From Alviniconcha marisindica (taxonomy: Eukaryota; Mollusca; Gastropoda; Provannidae), in the NCBI GenBank assembly GCA_018857735.1, contig JABMCL010000136.1:257501-321500 (forward strand): DNA of 64,000 bases. Reading direction: 5' to 3'. Under the pieces are notes generated by a model. It was given only the letters and a program-made list of their open reading frames with translations, ran no database searches and had not been told where the DNA came from. Of the stretch, positions 33,793-45,319 are shown piece after piece. Position numbers and translations under genes: made by a program. The stretch's first letter is position 1. Each line of letters opens with the position of its first letter.

Positions 33793-34100
33793 CAAATCCA
33801 CCAGAGGCACCAGCTCCGCGAGCGGACTCCTGGTATCACTGAGAATAATAATCCAACGATCCCCTCGAACACACCACCGCACAATCAGTATCCCTGGACA
33901 GGATCCTGCCGCAGCGTTACTCGCTTTCAATTTCGCTGAGAGTCTACGTTGTGCAAGCCAATTTCCATTACTCCCAGAGCACAAACACTCCAACAGAGGC
34001 GGGGAGATTCTGTTTGTTTTTTGATTCAGCAACACGGGGAGCGAGGGAGGCTGGCAGGCACAGCAGGTTTCCAGTTGTCCGGACACTCCGCTCACGTAGG
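33793..34100 (-). other. Candidate non-coding first exon of the FRRS1-like gene
   Basis: A strong donor (TTTG followed by gtaagt) lies at 33793/33792 on the minus strand, after about 300 nt of unique, CG-containing sequence. It would splice to the acceptor at 29170, 30 nt upstream of the ATG. The 5' boundary is not visible. An upstream ATG at 34095 would precede the main start if included. Confidence 0.35.
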
Positions 34101-34249
34101 TCTACACACAACACACACCAACACACTGAGTTGTAGCGCCGTCAGAACGGCGCACACAGTGGCCCAGCTTGGGTTTCCATCCCCAAATAGGGAACCCCTG
34201 ACCCCCAGCTAAGGTCATACTGAATCATGCAAGTGGGGGCGGCCTCACC

Positions 34250-35780
34250 TATTTTGGGGCCTTGCAAGGGATGCGCCACAACAAAAGGGGAACAGCCATT
34301 GAACCTGCACTGTGTACCACCCTTACACAGCTGTGCCAAGGTGATAAAGCAGAAACAGACACAAAACCATCGGCATCAAAAACAATCCAGTCCCCATCAC
34401 CACCGGTGAAAATCTAGTTAAATCAGTGCTGCGGTATTTTGGTCCGTCCCAACTGCCAAGCCTGCATGTTTCTCAATCGCACCCCTGCCCGGGCCTCTTG
34501 CGAATGCATCATGTTTGCTGTGTGTACCGGTAGTAAGACTGGAAAGTGCACACACACAAAAGCTACCGTAAGAAAGAGGTGCATTCATCCATTATGATGT
34601 TTCCTTTCCTACTAGCCCTGCGTCAATAACGCCACCTTTGTGTCATTCACCATCCTTGATTTATGTGGACTGTCCAGATCCCCCCACAACTATTAATTAC
34701 CAGCTAAGTATTCACAGACATGGCTCACAGCCTCCTAAGTGACAGGTAAGGTCACAAGAAAAAAAATCAGGTAATGCCAATGATTTGTAGTGCAGCTGGG
34801 GAACACAAATCAGTGTAGGAATTATCAAGTTCATGTGGCTGTGATCAAACAGAAAAACCAAAATCAATATGAAGGTATAAGATAATGTGTTTGTGTCCTT
34901 TATTCTGTGCCCAGTTCATTCAAAAGTTAACAAAGAAACAAAAGAACAAACTGTGTATTTAAAGTATTATGGTCAGTCTTTTCCCCTTACCCCCCCCCTC
35001 CCCCCCCCCCAACCCCCCACCCCAGTGATTACTAGTCTGGTTTACTGTAAAGCAATTAGTGTAATATAAAAAATATTTTGAAAAAGAAGTATACATTGTG
35101 ATTCATGCTACAACTTGGTTTACACCATGAATCTTTCCCTGACACTGAATTTTACCAACTGGATTCAGTTTTCAATCAATCCAACTGTGTCACAATACCC
35201 CTGCAAAACATGTCCAGTGTGTGTATTTTATAAGTAAACAACCAGGAAATTAAAATAATAAGTTTTCACCCAAAAACACTCTTTCTGTGCACCAAAGAAC
35301 TAGATCTATAACAAGAAAACCCAATCATTTCTTTTCTTTCAAGTTTCATTCACCACACACCAGGAGATTTTCTGTAATGAAAATGTGAAGGGGGGTGGCG
35401 GTGGGGGTTAGTGGAGAACTACAAATGATGTCTTTCAAGCCCTGTTGACATACGTATATCTACATGCAGTGGTACACAAAGTGGAAACACTCCCTTCCCA
35501 TTGATTCAAACAGGTCTGACAAGTCTGGTGGCTTCTCCTTCAGGTCTTGCTTCCAGTCCACACATCGTGCACTGAGTCTCGTCCAGTTAGCTGGGACTCA
35601 AAACCAGAATTATATCGCTGTGACCCTTGCTCACAGTACGCCATTCTTTATAGTTCTCTGCACAGTATAAGGTATAAACTTTGCTGTTTTAAAGGACGTA
35701 ACTTCACTGGGAACATGCTGAAGTTAAAGTAGAAATTCAGTTTGAGTCCAACAAAGGTTTTAAACTTGTGTCACCTAAGC
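34250..35780. other. Intergenic sequence, no gene seen
   Basis: Unique, AT-rich, with C runs near 34990-35020 and short ORFs only. The promoter of the FRRS1-like gene may begin here, but I see no TATA box. Confidence 0.4.
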
Positions 35781-35783
35781 AAG

Positions 35784-35785
<2 letters not shown>

Positions 35786-35829
<44 letters not shown>

Positions 35830-35837
35830 TGTGACTG

Positions 35838-35909
<72 letters not shown>

Positions 35910-35944
35910 TGTGACTGTAGTGTGTGTGTGTGTGTAGTTGACTG

Positions 35945-35983
<39 letters not shown>

Positions 35984-36060
35984 GTGTGTTGTGTGTGTGT
36001 GTGTTGGTGTGTATGTGTGTGTGTTGTGTGTGTGTATGTGTGTAGTGTTTTGTGTGTGTA

Positions 36061-36103
<43 letters not shown>

Positions 36104-36108
36104 ACGTG

Positions 36109-36154
<46 letters not shown>

Positions 36155-36155
36155 T
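35786..36155. repeat. (TG)n array with tagtgtgactgtag interruptions
   Basis: About 370 bp of TG repeats; the interruption gtgtagtgtgactgtagtgt recurs, indicating internal duplication. Confidence 0.97.
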
Positions 36156-36159
36156 TGGG

Positions 36160-36563
36160 ATGAGGTGGGGGGAGTGGGGGGAGATATCGATGACAAATTT
36201 GTGTGTTCATATTGTGTGTTTTGATGTACACACCTACGGTCTAGGGGACACCTGAGAAGAAAGGGCACTCTAAGACCCCACTGTTATTACTGTGGGAGAG
36301 TCCCTGTTGCACCCTTACACCCACACATGACTTAACACTATAACACTGTACAGTTTTGTCCTGTGTGGGAGACTGCCAGTGTGACCCACCAGAGCTGAAC
36401 AACCGCCCTCAAGTGGGTGCAACAACATGTCATTGTAGGCCACACTGATCCTCCACACCTCAATGAACACTGACACTCCAGCTGAGTAATTCTCTTTCAT
36501 TCACAACTGATTCAAAGTGGCAGGACACAGTAAAGCTGTTCCCATCTGTCTGGTGTACCTTAT

Positions 36564-36600
<37 letters not shown>

Positions 36601-37370
36601 TGCGTACCTATTATTTATACTGACATAAGAAACAGGCCAGTGGGATCTTGTTTTCTTCTTTTTTAGTGCTAAAGGGCCTAAAAAAATGTGAACATGTCAG
36701 TGTTTAAAAAAAAGTCAGCTGTGGAAACTTAATTCAATCTTTTGATACACGTTAAAAAGCTTAACAGAGTGGCCATTTTTCCTCTGTTTCATGAAATGAG
36801 TTATTACTTTTTATCATTCTGCTTTGTACAGTGAATGTATAGATCACTTCAAGCTGGGTCTGTTTGTGGACACTGTGTTACTAAAGAGCTATACACTAAT
36901 ATGGTATTACTACCATCATTATTTTTAATTTCATTATTATCATCCTACAAGTCAGCACGCTCTTTGTTTTTCTTGGATTCTGTAATGGCACAAATTTGGA
37001 AATAATATGGTGATAAATCTGTTGCAAAATGTATTAGTAAACTCATAGTTCTAGTCATGCTTAGAACTTTTTTTCTTTTTGTTAACTTACTCTGAAAGAA
37101 GTCAACGGTCCAGTGGACTCAATGCCCCAAGGTAAGGTAAAGTCTAAAGTTCTGCAGTTTGGCCTGTTTTATTTTGTTTATAAATAATATTAGATGAGTT
37201 TTGATGGAGAGTTTGTGTTTCTCTCTTTCAATCCAAAAATGTAGAAGACAGCCTGGTATGCTCCACCAACTGCATTTTTTTTTTTTTTTAATCCAAATTT
37301 TGAGATGTAGAAACTAACTTGGTTAGCATGCACACAATTTACCATCATTGTTTCTTTAACGCAAATAAAT
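36160..37370. other. Unique sequence, no gene seen
   Basis: AT-rich, with a short (TG)n at 36568-36604; no protein-like ORF. Confidence 0.4.
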
Positions 37371-37377
37371 ATGTATT

Positions 37378-37482
<105 letters not shown>

Positions 37483-37489
37483 TTGTGTA

Positions 37490-38750
37490 AAACCAAGATG
37501 CACATTTTGTTACTATCACTATGTTAGTGCATTCTCATGAATTCCCTGTAGCACTTACACTTACTGGGGGTAAGCTAGCCTTTTTTCATGCAAACATCAT
37601 ATTGACATATATAACTTTATCAGATAATGAAAGCACGCCTACAAAAGGGGAACATTTAGATCTAATGGCACCAGAAATTAACCCACTCTTTTTGATGAAC
37701 TAAATCTAGTTCTTCCATTTCGTTGGCATGCTTTCGTAGTCTCTCTTTATAAAGAATGTAAAAATTCATTTTAAAAGCGCTTTGGCAGCAAGTCTATTAT
37801 TATTTTTAATGTAAATATATAATTTGCCACAAAGCATGCCATGTACCAAAGCTATTGGGTGGTTCAGGCTTTGTCCAGCATTGCTTAAGTCCCTTGGCTG
37901 CTTTTACTTCTGGTGCGTACTTTCTTCACAATGGAAGGCGATGACAGTGAATTTGCGAATTTTACACTGCAAACTTTAAAGACATTTTTGGAGTCCTGTA
38001 GTCAGAATGTGCTGGCAACAAGCAATAACTTGTTGCTCGTGCTATAGGATACCCCAAAATGCATTTTCCCCACGAACTTGCGATCTTCTGGTCAGCCAAA
38101 AAATGACGCAAAGACATTTTTTTCCACCACCCATCCCCTTTCCCCAATAATTTTTGCAACTGCAACTGTGGTGGCATTTGTACTGCTTCACTGTCCTAGG
38201 TTCAACTTCCATTGTTATACACAGCGTGAAGCAACGCCAACTCAGAAATCGTCCCAGAAGTGACGCTGTGACCTCTCGCAACTTCTTGCACGAAAGATTA
38301 CAAAGGGCATTCATTTATGCAAACCAGCTTCACTGAATCACCCAATACATACATGTATCAGCTGCCATGTTTATTTTTGTGAGCAAAGTCAAGAAATCTG
38401 CCTCAGTTGTGTGGTAAACATAAGGTATCTTTTAATTGATATATTGTGAGGGGCTCAATGGTTGCTTAGGAATCCTTCTTTCTTTCTTTTTTCGTGATAT
38501 TGATAATGTTGATACATAATGATAGTTACATGACCATGCTCATCTAGGAACTGACTCTACAGTGCACACGGCTCAACATGTTGGATAAAATTACATGAGG
38601 TTACCCATACATGACACAAACAATCATATACGATGTATGGCTGTGAGTGTGACTGTGAGAAGTTTTGTTCATCATTTGTGTTGCCTGATCACTGTGAGTG
38701 GAACCATCTAAAGTTACAATCTGAAACAGAACGAGTCCCAGTGCGCTCCT
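37490..38750. other. Unique sequence, no gene seen
   Basis: No ORF over about 90 codons and no recognisable domain. Confidence 0.4.
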
Positions 38751-38756
38751 GCAGAA

Positions 38757-39008
38757 TCAACACACAAGGGAGTTAATTAACGCTAGAAACATGTCACACA
38801 AACACAACAACAAAGACCTGAGTCTCCTGCGGTATCTCTCACCTGGCATAAGAGTAAATACAAGGTACTTTGAGGGTGTACCTCTGGTGGAGTTTATGTA
38901 TGTTGTATTTACTCGCATGCCAGGTGTGACGACTTACCGCAGGCGACTCAGGTCTCTGTGCGTTTGTGTGACGTCTTTCGAGTGCTAATTAACTCCCTTG
39001 TGTGTTGA
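38757..39008. mobile_element. 252-bp hairpin (foldback/MITE-like) element
   Basis: Imperfect inverted repeat with ~110-bp arms starting tcaacacacaagggagttaa on the left and ending with its complement on the right. The arms also share acctgagtc, cctgcggta and gagtaaataca. No transposase and no clear target duplication are visible. Confidence 0.8.
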
Positions 39009-39009
39009 T

Positions 39010-39860
39010 ATTCGGGACCATCTTTATATGTAATATATTAGGTTGATTAACCTTCATAGGACGAAGTTCATGCACATCTAGTACTGCTAAAATTACAAGC
39101 ACTAGTCAGTAATAGTGACAGTCTGACGGTCCAACACAAAAAATTAGAAAGTGGGGGATGGGGCTGTGGGAGCACTACCCTAGTTTCCCGATTTGCTCGA
39201 CAGTTTATCTGATCTTTGTTATTGATATAAATGTCCAAACTCCATGCAAACTAACGCATGCATGTGGTTGTAACAAACAACGAGAACAATATAATAAACC
39301 TCACCTTCGAAAAGACTGATCAGCATAGGATGTCCCACAACATTCCAGTGAGCTCTCCGAGTGAAGAGTTACATTTACTATAAGGTGTGCGGAAAAAATA
39401 CTGTATGTAAAGGCTACCATTGAGAAGACGTTAGTAAAAGGCACCACAAGACTGTCGGCTAATCATTTGTTCTCGAAGCTATGCCTTCTCAGTACACAAG
39501 AAATACTACTAACATCCAAGGAGATGGTCGGAAATTCCTGGGACATTTTAAACGCCATTTTTGGCCACCGATATCATCAGAATCACTCACTGACTGAAAC
39601 AGGGTCACAGCCGCTAGCGAATCAGTGACTCAGTGAAGCCAATATTACAACTGCGGACACAAGGTTGAAAGTGATTACTGACACAATGGTTCAGTCCTCA
39701 GTACTCGATCGATTTTTTTTTCTTTCTTTTTTTCTTCCGACATCAGCATTCAGGAAGCGTGCACGGTTACTGAGACTGAAACTGACAAGAAGAAGAAGAA
39801 ATCTGAAACAGAATTACGGCTAGTGCCAGCGTTCTAAAACAAGATCCAAACACACAAAAA
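39010..39860. other. Unique sequence leading into the 5S array
   Basis: No gene. A fragment ctgtatgtaaaggctaccat near 39402 matches the 5S spacer, so the decayed array may begin here. Confidence 0.4.
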
Positions 39861-39996
39861 ACTTGACTCGCATTTTCAATAGAGTCAACGAGTCTGTCAC
39901 TAAAGTAGAGACAATTTCTAGTCTAATCAGTGTAGTCAGACGATGTTTTTACTTGACCTCACTATGATCACTGCATTGGTGCTCGGCAGTTCTGCT

Positions 39997-39998
39997 CC

Positions 39999-40062
<64 letters not shown>
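39997..40062. repeat. (AT)n microsatellite
   Basis: About 32 TA units just upstream of 5S copy 1. Confidence 0.97.
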
Positions 40063-40065
<3 letters not shown>

Positions 40066-40087
40066 TGTTACATTTCAAATGTCTGTC

Positions 40088-40215
40088 GCCAACGGCATAC
40101 CACGTCAGTTGAAAGCACCGGTTCTCGTCCGATCACCGAAGTTAAGCGGCAACGTCGGGCCCGGTTAGTACTGCTTGGATGGGTGACCGCCTGGGAACAC
40201 CGGGTGCTGCTGGCA
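40088..40215 (+). pseudogene. 5S rRNA copy 1, with small insertions
   Basis: Full-length match from gccaacggcataccacgt to gtgctgctggca, but about 9 nt longer than a normal 5S gene because of short insertions (for example agcggcaacg and tactgcttgg). A T run follows. Probably non-functional. Confidence 0.75.
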
Positions 40216-40377
40216 TCCTTGTTTTTTATCATTTTTCTTTTTCTCAACAGTGAAGCTAATATCAATCATCAGTGTACTCAGCAAATTTAACCCGCATTTT
40301 CAATAGAGTCAGTCAACTGACGAGTCATCTATCATAGTCACTGACTAAGGTAGAGATAATTTCTAGTCTAGTCAGAC

Positions 40378-40443
40378 CATCGAAGTTAAGCGGCAACGTC
40401 ACGTCTGGCCCGGTTAGTACTTGGATGGGTAACTGTTGGTAAC
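40378..40443 (+). pseudogene. 5S rRNA copy 2, internal fragment
   Basis: Only the middle remains (atcgaagttaagcggcaacg through cttggatgggtaac), with an insertion. The 5' third and most of the 3' third are missing. Confidence 0.75.
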
Positions 40444-40928
40444 CTTTTTTTAAATTCTTTTTTTTTAGTAATACATTGCTGATAATGTGTCGTACTGAAA
40501 AGAAAACTACTGTATGTAAAGGTTACCATTGCATAAACAGTGGTGAAATGTGCTACCCATGTAAATTCTTGTTTGAATGTTAAGAGTGATCGGCAGTCTC
40601 ATTGTATTGTACCAGGTAAGTGAATTTGTTCACTTGCACATCCTGGAGGGCCTGTGGTAAAATTGATAGATCAAAAAAAAAAAAAATTACCAGTGGAGGC
40701 TATCCTATGAGCTACCGGGAACCCGAATGAGGTGTGCATGGCCGTGTCCCCTGACTGGTACTGACTGAGCAGCAGGACCAACTCGCATTTTCAATAGAGT
40801 CAACGAGTCTATCACTAAAGTAGAGACAATTTCTAGTCTAATTGTAGTCAGACGATGTTTTCAAGTGATCTCAATTACGTTGGTGCTTCTGCTCCATCTA
40901 TATGAACGTTACATTTCAAGTGTCTGTC

Positions 40929-41047
40929 GCCAACGGCCATACCACGTTGAAAGCACCGGTTCTCGTCCGATCACCGAAGTTAAGCAACGTCGGGCCCGGT
41001 TAGTACTTGGATGGGTGACCGCCTGGGAACACCGGGTGCTGTTGGCA
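40929..41047 (+). rRNA. 5S ribosomal RNA, intact-looking copy 3
   Basis: It is 119 nt long, and the ends gccaac and gttggc pair to form helix I. The internal pol III control region is present: A box agttaagcaacg, intermediate cgggcccggttag and C box ggatgggtgaccgcctggga. A T-rich terminator begins at 41052. It is the only copy of normal length and sequence here. Confidence 0.88.
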
Positions 41048-41345
41048 TCCCTTCTTTTTTTTTCTTTACCCCCGCCTCCCTCAAATCTCCGTTGGGTTCG
41101 CCGTGGATCCAAATGTCATGATGATTTTTTTTATTTTTATTTTTTATTTTACGGAAAGAAAAAAAAGAAAAAACGGCGTCGCATAATATGATTTATTTAT
41201 ATTTAAACGATTTTTATTTATTTTTTAAATGCGTCATCTGATGTTCTCACATTCTCATTCTTCCGTTTCGTGTTCAACGGGTGCTGTCAGTTGCGGGCAA
41301 CCTTTCTTTCTTTCTCAGTTTCTTTTTTCTCGCCGCCGCTTTATT

Positions 41346-41588
41346 ATGAATTTGGGCTCCTCGTGACTGATGCAAGTACAAACAGTATGATGATCAGTTG
41401 AGTTTGTTAAAAAAAAAAAAAAAAAATTTTTTTATTTTTATTGTGGCTTAAAATTAAAATTTAAAAAAAATCCGATTTTTTAATGTTAATTTTAAGCCAC
41501 AATAAAAACTTCCTTTTTTTTTTTTAACAAACTCAACTGATCATCATACTGTTTGTACTTGCATCAGTCACGAGGAGCCCAAATTCAT
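41346..41588. repeat. 243-bp near-perfect foldback inside the 5S spacer
   Basis: Arms of ~100-110 bp (atgaatttgggctcctcgtg through gtggcttaaaattaa, then the complement) separated by ~28 nt. A further gtggcttaaaattaac copy lies at 41641. It could be a foldback element or the product of an aberrant replication event. Confidence 0.9.
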
Positions 41589-41788
41589 GAATAGTATTCA
41601 CTGAAGTTAACATCAACCGTTAAAAAATAATAAGTTATCGTGGCTTAAAATTAACAGGAAAAAAGTCTATTCACTGAAGTTAACATCAATCATCAGTGTC
41701 CACAGTAAATTTAACCACACTGACAGATCAGGTCCGCTGCAAATGCTTCTTATCCGTTTATATAATGATTACACCTCAAAAAGCTGTT

Positions 41789-41911
41789 GCCAACAGCCAT
41801 ACCACGTTCGGAAAGCACCGGTTCTCGGCGTCCGATTATCGCAGTTAAGCAACGTCGGGCCCGGTTAGTACTTGGATGGGTGACTGCTGGGGAACACCTG
41901 GTGCTGTTGGT
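41789..41911 (+). pseudogene. 5S rRNA copy 4, diverged
   Basis: About 123 nt with substitutions and insertions (ttctcggcgtccgattatcg, tgactgctggggaacacc) followed by a T run. The control boxes are partly changed, so function is doubtful. Confidence 0.7.
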
Positions 41912-42381
41912 AACCTTTTTTCTTTTTTTTCTTTTTTTCTTCTTTCTTTTTTTCAGTCTTTACAACATTAATCTATATAACGGCAACATATGTGAGGAAC
42001 TCTCCGCGCGAAGTTATACTTGCTGATAATGTGTCGTACTGAAAAGAAAACTACTGTATGTAAAGGTTACCATTGCATAAACAGCGGTAAAATGTGCCAC
42101 CCATGTAAATTCTTTTTGTTTGAATGTTAAGAATGATCGGCAATCTCATAGCAGTTGTACGGCCGGGTATGCTTTTATGGCGGCTATCCAATGAGCTACC
42201 GGGAACCCGACTGATACTGAGCAGCAGGGACAGACTCGCATTTTCAATAGAGTTCGAACGAGTCTATCACTAGAGATAATTTATAGTCTAACTGTAGTCA
42301 GACGACGTTTTCATTTGACCTCAATCACGTTGGTGTTTCTGCTCTGAACGTTACAGTTTCGTTACATTTCAAGTGTCTGTC

Positions 42382-42411
42382 GCCAACGGCCCGCCATACC
42401 ACGTTGAAAGC
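42382..42411 (+). pseudogene. 5S rRNA copy 5, first 30 nt only
   Basis: gccaacggcccgccatacca then cgttgaaagc, then an abrupt switch to SINE-like sequence. Confidence 0.65.
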
Positions 42412-42612
42412 CGCCGGGATGTCCCGGGTTCGAGTCCCAGAAGGACCGGTGCCGGGGATATTTTCTTCTCTGAGGGTCAACTTTCTGTGCTGACTCTTAT
42501 TTCGGTATCCGGCGTCCCACCCCCGTGTTACCGCAGTAGCACGTAAAAGATCCCGGTAAGAGTCATTCTGCCAAAAGTGCAGGTGGCAGGTTACAGCTAA
42601 ACACACCCCTTC
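42410..42612 (+). mobile_element. SINE-like element fused to the 5S fragment
   Basis: Begins with B-box-like gggttcgagtcccag and continues through agcacgtaaaagatcccggt and gtgcaggtggcaggtta, blocks typical of molluscan tRNA-derived SINE bodies. Confidence 0.55.
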
Positions 42613-42639
42613 CTACCTTTGTGGCATTGAATGAAGTGG

Positions 42640-43119
42640 TGCATGGTTGTATGGCATACACAGAACTTGCGCCGAGACAGCAGCAGTTTCAATGACGTGG
42701 CACCAGCCATGCAACAACCAAACAGTGCTGTCAGTACACCACTTCGGCGGAAGTATTTAAAAAATATAATAATAAATCAGTATTTTTAAAAACGCACTAT
42801 AGAAGGCTAGTCACTCGTTTGGAATCACAAGTATGCGACATGAGCGCAGCCGGTGAGTCTGCTGCTGGAGAGCAAAGAACATCGCTTACAAAAGTGATCA
42901 ACAATAATAATAATAATAATAGCAACCGCTCGTTTACCCCGGCGGGTTTGGATGCTTAACCATCATGGGGCCGAGTCTGCTACGTTGGGTTCTTTTCACA
43001 GACCGTTAATTCTACTGTGCTGCTTTAAATTCGTGCTCCATTTTATAATCACGGCCGTCTGCGAATGCGTTCCAGTAAAGTTTGCTTTTATTTTTCGTGA
43101 CATTGTGCCAGGTTGATGT

Positions 43120-43120
<1 letters not shown>
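42640..43120. other. Unique sequence, no gene seen
   Basis: A short (ATA)n at 42905; otherwise anonymous. Confidence 0.4.

Positions 43121-43122
<2 letters not shown>

Positions 43123-43168
<46 letters not shown>
43123..43168. repeat. (TG)n microsatellite
   Basis: About 22 GT units followed by a short CG-rich tail. Confidence 0.95.
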
Positions 43169-43169
<1 letters not shown>

Positions 43170-43170
<1 letters not shown>

Positions 43171-44400
43171 ACGCGCTCGCGCGCGCGGCTTGACAAACTT
43201 TTGGGTCTTGTTTTAGAACGCTAGCAGTCTCAGTTTTTTGTTTTGTTTTTCTTCTTTTTTCATTCACAGAGTTCACCCGCCGTGTAATTTCAGCCCCGCC
43301 CCGGCCCACTCAGTCGATCTCTCACTCTCTTAGGCAGTCACAACTGGATGGAATCCAGGATTGAATCCACGCCGTTCAAAAAGACAGAACTCTCTCGTCG
43401 TCATGTTTGACGGCATATGACCAGAGCAGGGCCCCCCAAAATCAGCGAGAGATAACTCACGGTAACCGACAGTGGTAAAAACCACACTCACTGAGAAAGC
43501 ACACTGGAAGTGCACTGCCACTAAGATGACGCTTGCCGGTTCAGTTTCAGTCTGGGTGACAGCGTGAAATAAACTGAAACGCTCCGTGAAGTAAGTCGCT
43601 GACCACCGGATGTGTCTCCGAAGAAGAAAACTAGATGCCGGTCAGTGGTCGCTCTGTATGGCGCCCCGGTCAATCAGTCACGGCATGGCCAAAACTGACC
43701 CGGGTAGCTTTATAATTCAGAATCTCATTTGTACCTTGTGGCAATCTTTGGTTAGGCAGCCTATGATTTTAATTGTTGTAGGCCTATATTATGTGCTGGT
43801 GTCTTGTCTCCCCCCGGGCCAATCTGGTTCCGGTCGGCCAGGAATAGTGGCCGGCAGAGGCCATTTCAGTTACTCCGTCAGTTGGGCAGCTCCGCAGTGT
43901 CAGTCGGAGTGCCGCTCCGGCAGTTGCGTGGTCAGAGGAAATACACGCAAACTAGCAACGTACGTTTTGGCCTGCCTGCTTTTAGTGGTTCCGTTCTTAG
44001 CGATTTGCACGGCTGTTTTTATACATGATACTCAGTTCTTTTTCCGGGCTTGTTCTCAAGCCTTTCTGTCTCTCTCCAGTGTTTTTTTCTCTTTTTTTCT
44101 TTTTTTTCTTCATTTAGGTCTCGGCCACACTACGGGCAACAGCAAACAGAATTACACCTTCCTTGTCCCTAATATGTCAGTCAACCGACATCCGAGGACA
44201 TTCAGCATCACTGACATGAAGAAGAATTATACCTCAAAGTTCAGGAGCTGTGTGAGAGTCGAGGTGGCCTAACGAGCCTTATGGTTTCCGTGGACGTAAA
44301 GCAATACTGAACCATGCTCACGCATTGGGTCGCAACTTGTCAGTCCCTAATATATCAACCGACATCTGAGGACATTAAGCTACACCGGTAGGAAGGAATT
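43170..44400. other. Interval with a 220-codon plus-strand ORF, gene status doubtful
   Basis: An ORF runs from ATG at 43610 to 44272 with a Cys/Ser-rich middle and a hydrophobic segment (YVLACLLLVVPFLAICTAVF). It also translates through a T-rich tract, has no recognised domain and no supporting splice structure. An open frame this long is not improbable in 64 kb. Confidence 0.15.
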
Positions 44401-44409
44401 ACACAGTGT

Positions 44410-44482
44410 GAGCCGGTTTGGCCTAGCGGTAAGGCGTTAAGCTGGCAAGCAAAAGGACCTCGGTTCGAATCTGCTTCGGCTC
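44410..44482 (+). mobile_element. tRNA-like SINE head (73 nt)
   Basis: GAGCCG and CGGCTC ends pair. A-box-like tggcctagcggtaagg and B-box ggttcgaatc are present. It is the homologue of 24816-24889. The anticodon stem is not formed, so it is not called a functional tRNA. Confidence 0.6.
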
Positions 44483-44489
44483 TCCCTCT

Positions 44490-45300
44490 CTTGAAAAGTA
44501 AGAAAGCGTCCTAAAACAAGATCCAAAAAGAACGCTATTTATCACTTTGGGGAGAGGAGGGAAAACCAGAATGAATGCTAGCCAAACACAAGACCCAAAC
44601 ACATAAAAGGTTAAAAGTAACGCTACTATCGAGTAGTGAAGGCTCGACCGCGCGCACCGACCCGGAAGACCAACTGAGGAGGCCGTGGACCACCGCCAGA
44701 ACAATAATGCACGTCAGTTATACTGTCAACCTTTGCGTGTTTGTCAGTGCGAGTCGTGCACGGGCGCATGTCTATGCATGCGCGTGTTGTTGTTTTTTAA
44801 GCCGGCCGTAAGAACGACTGCGCTTAGCGTATAATACCTTTGACTTGACCGACCTGAGCAAACCAATTTAAATCGGGCATTTGCCATGCTTGAATCACTA
44901 ACCCAGCCCTGAAGCAGATGGCTCAACAGTTTGTGCGCGACTACGTAAGGCATGTCGGTCCGACACACTCAGTGACAGTGTGAGAAGAAGAAAAAAAGAA
45001 CTAGATGAAAACGCGTCTTTTTCCCCTAGCCGGGGGTTCACTTAACCCGTCTTGGTTTGAAATGCAACGTTATGCGGGGATTAAATAAACCACCCCCTCA
45101 AAACAAATTTGTTTTGGGGGCAAACTTGTATTATTTTTTTTGGCATTTTTTGAATAAAGTTTACTTTTTACCACCATTTTTGTCCCTTTTTTTTGTTATG
45201 GGTAAAAAAAGGTTGTATGTGAATGAAACCCGAACATAACAAAACGGATCAAAAATAAAATATTGGGAGTCTCTCAAACTGGAAGGGGTTTTTATAAAAA
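44490..45300. other. Unique sequence, no gene seen
   Basis: No recognisable feature apart from short ORFs. Confidence 0.35.
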
Positions 45301-45319
45301 GTTTGGTTTTAAATGGTTG

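Larger units (their letters stand above)
39867..42620 (+). repeat. Decayed 5S rDNA array with shared spacer
   Basis: Spacer blocks actcgcattttcaatagagt and gacaatttctagtctaat recur before 5S copies at 39867, 40290, 40783 and 42235. Another block (gtgtcgtactgaaaagaaaa and taaaggttaccattgcataa) recurs at 40480 and 42025. Unit sizes are irregular. Confidence 0.85.

Noticed and set aside
43610..44272. 220-codon plus-strand ORF with a hydrophobic segment
   Set aside because: It reads through a T-rich tract, has no recognised domain and is not improbably long for 64 kb in six frames; kept only as a doubtful entry.
44410..44482. Functional tRNA gene
   Set aside because: Length, A and B boxes and acceptor pairing fit, but the anticodon and T stems do not pair; a related degraded copy elsewhere indicates a SINE head.
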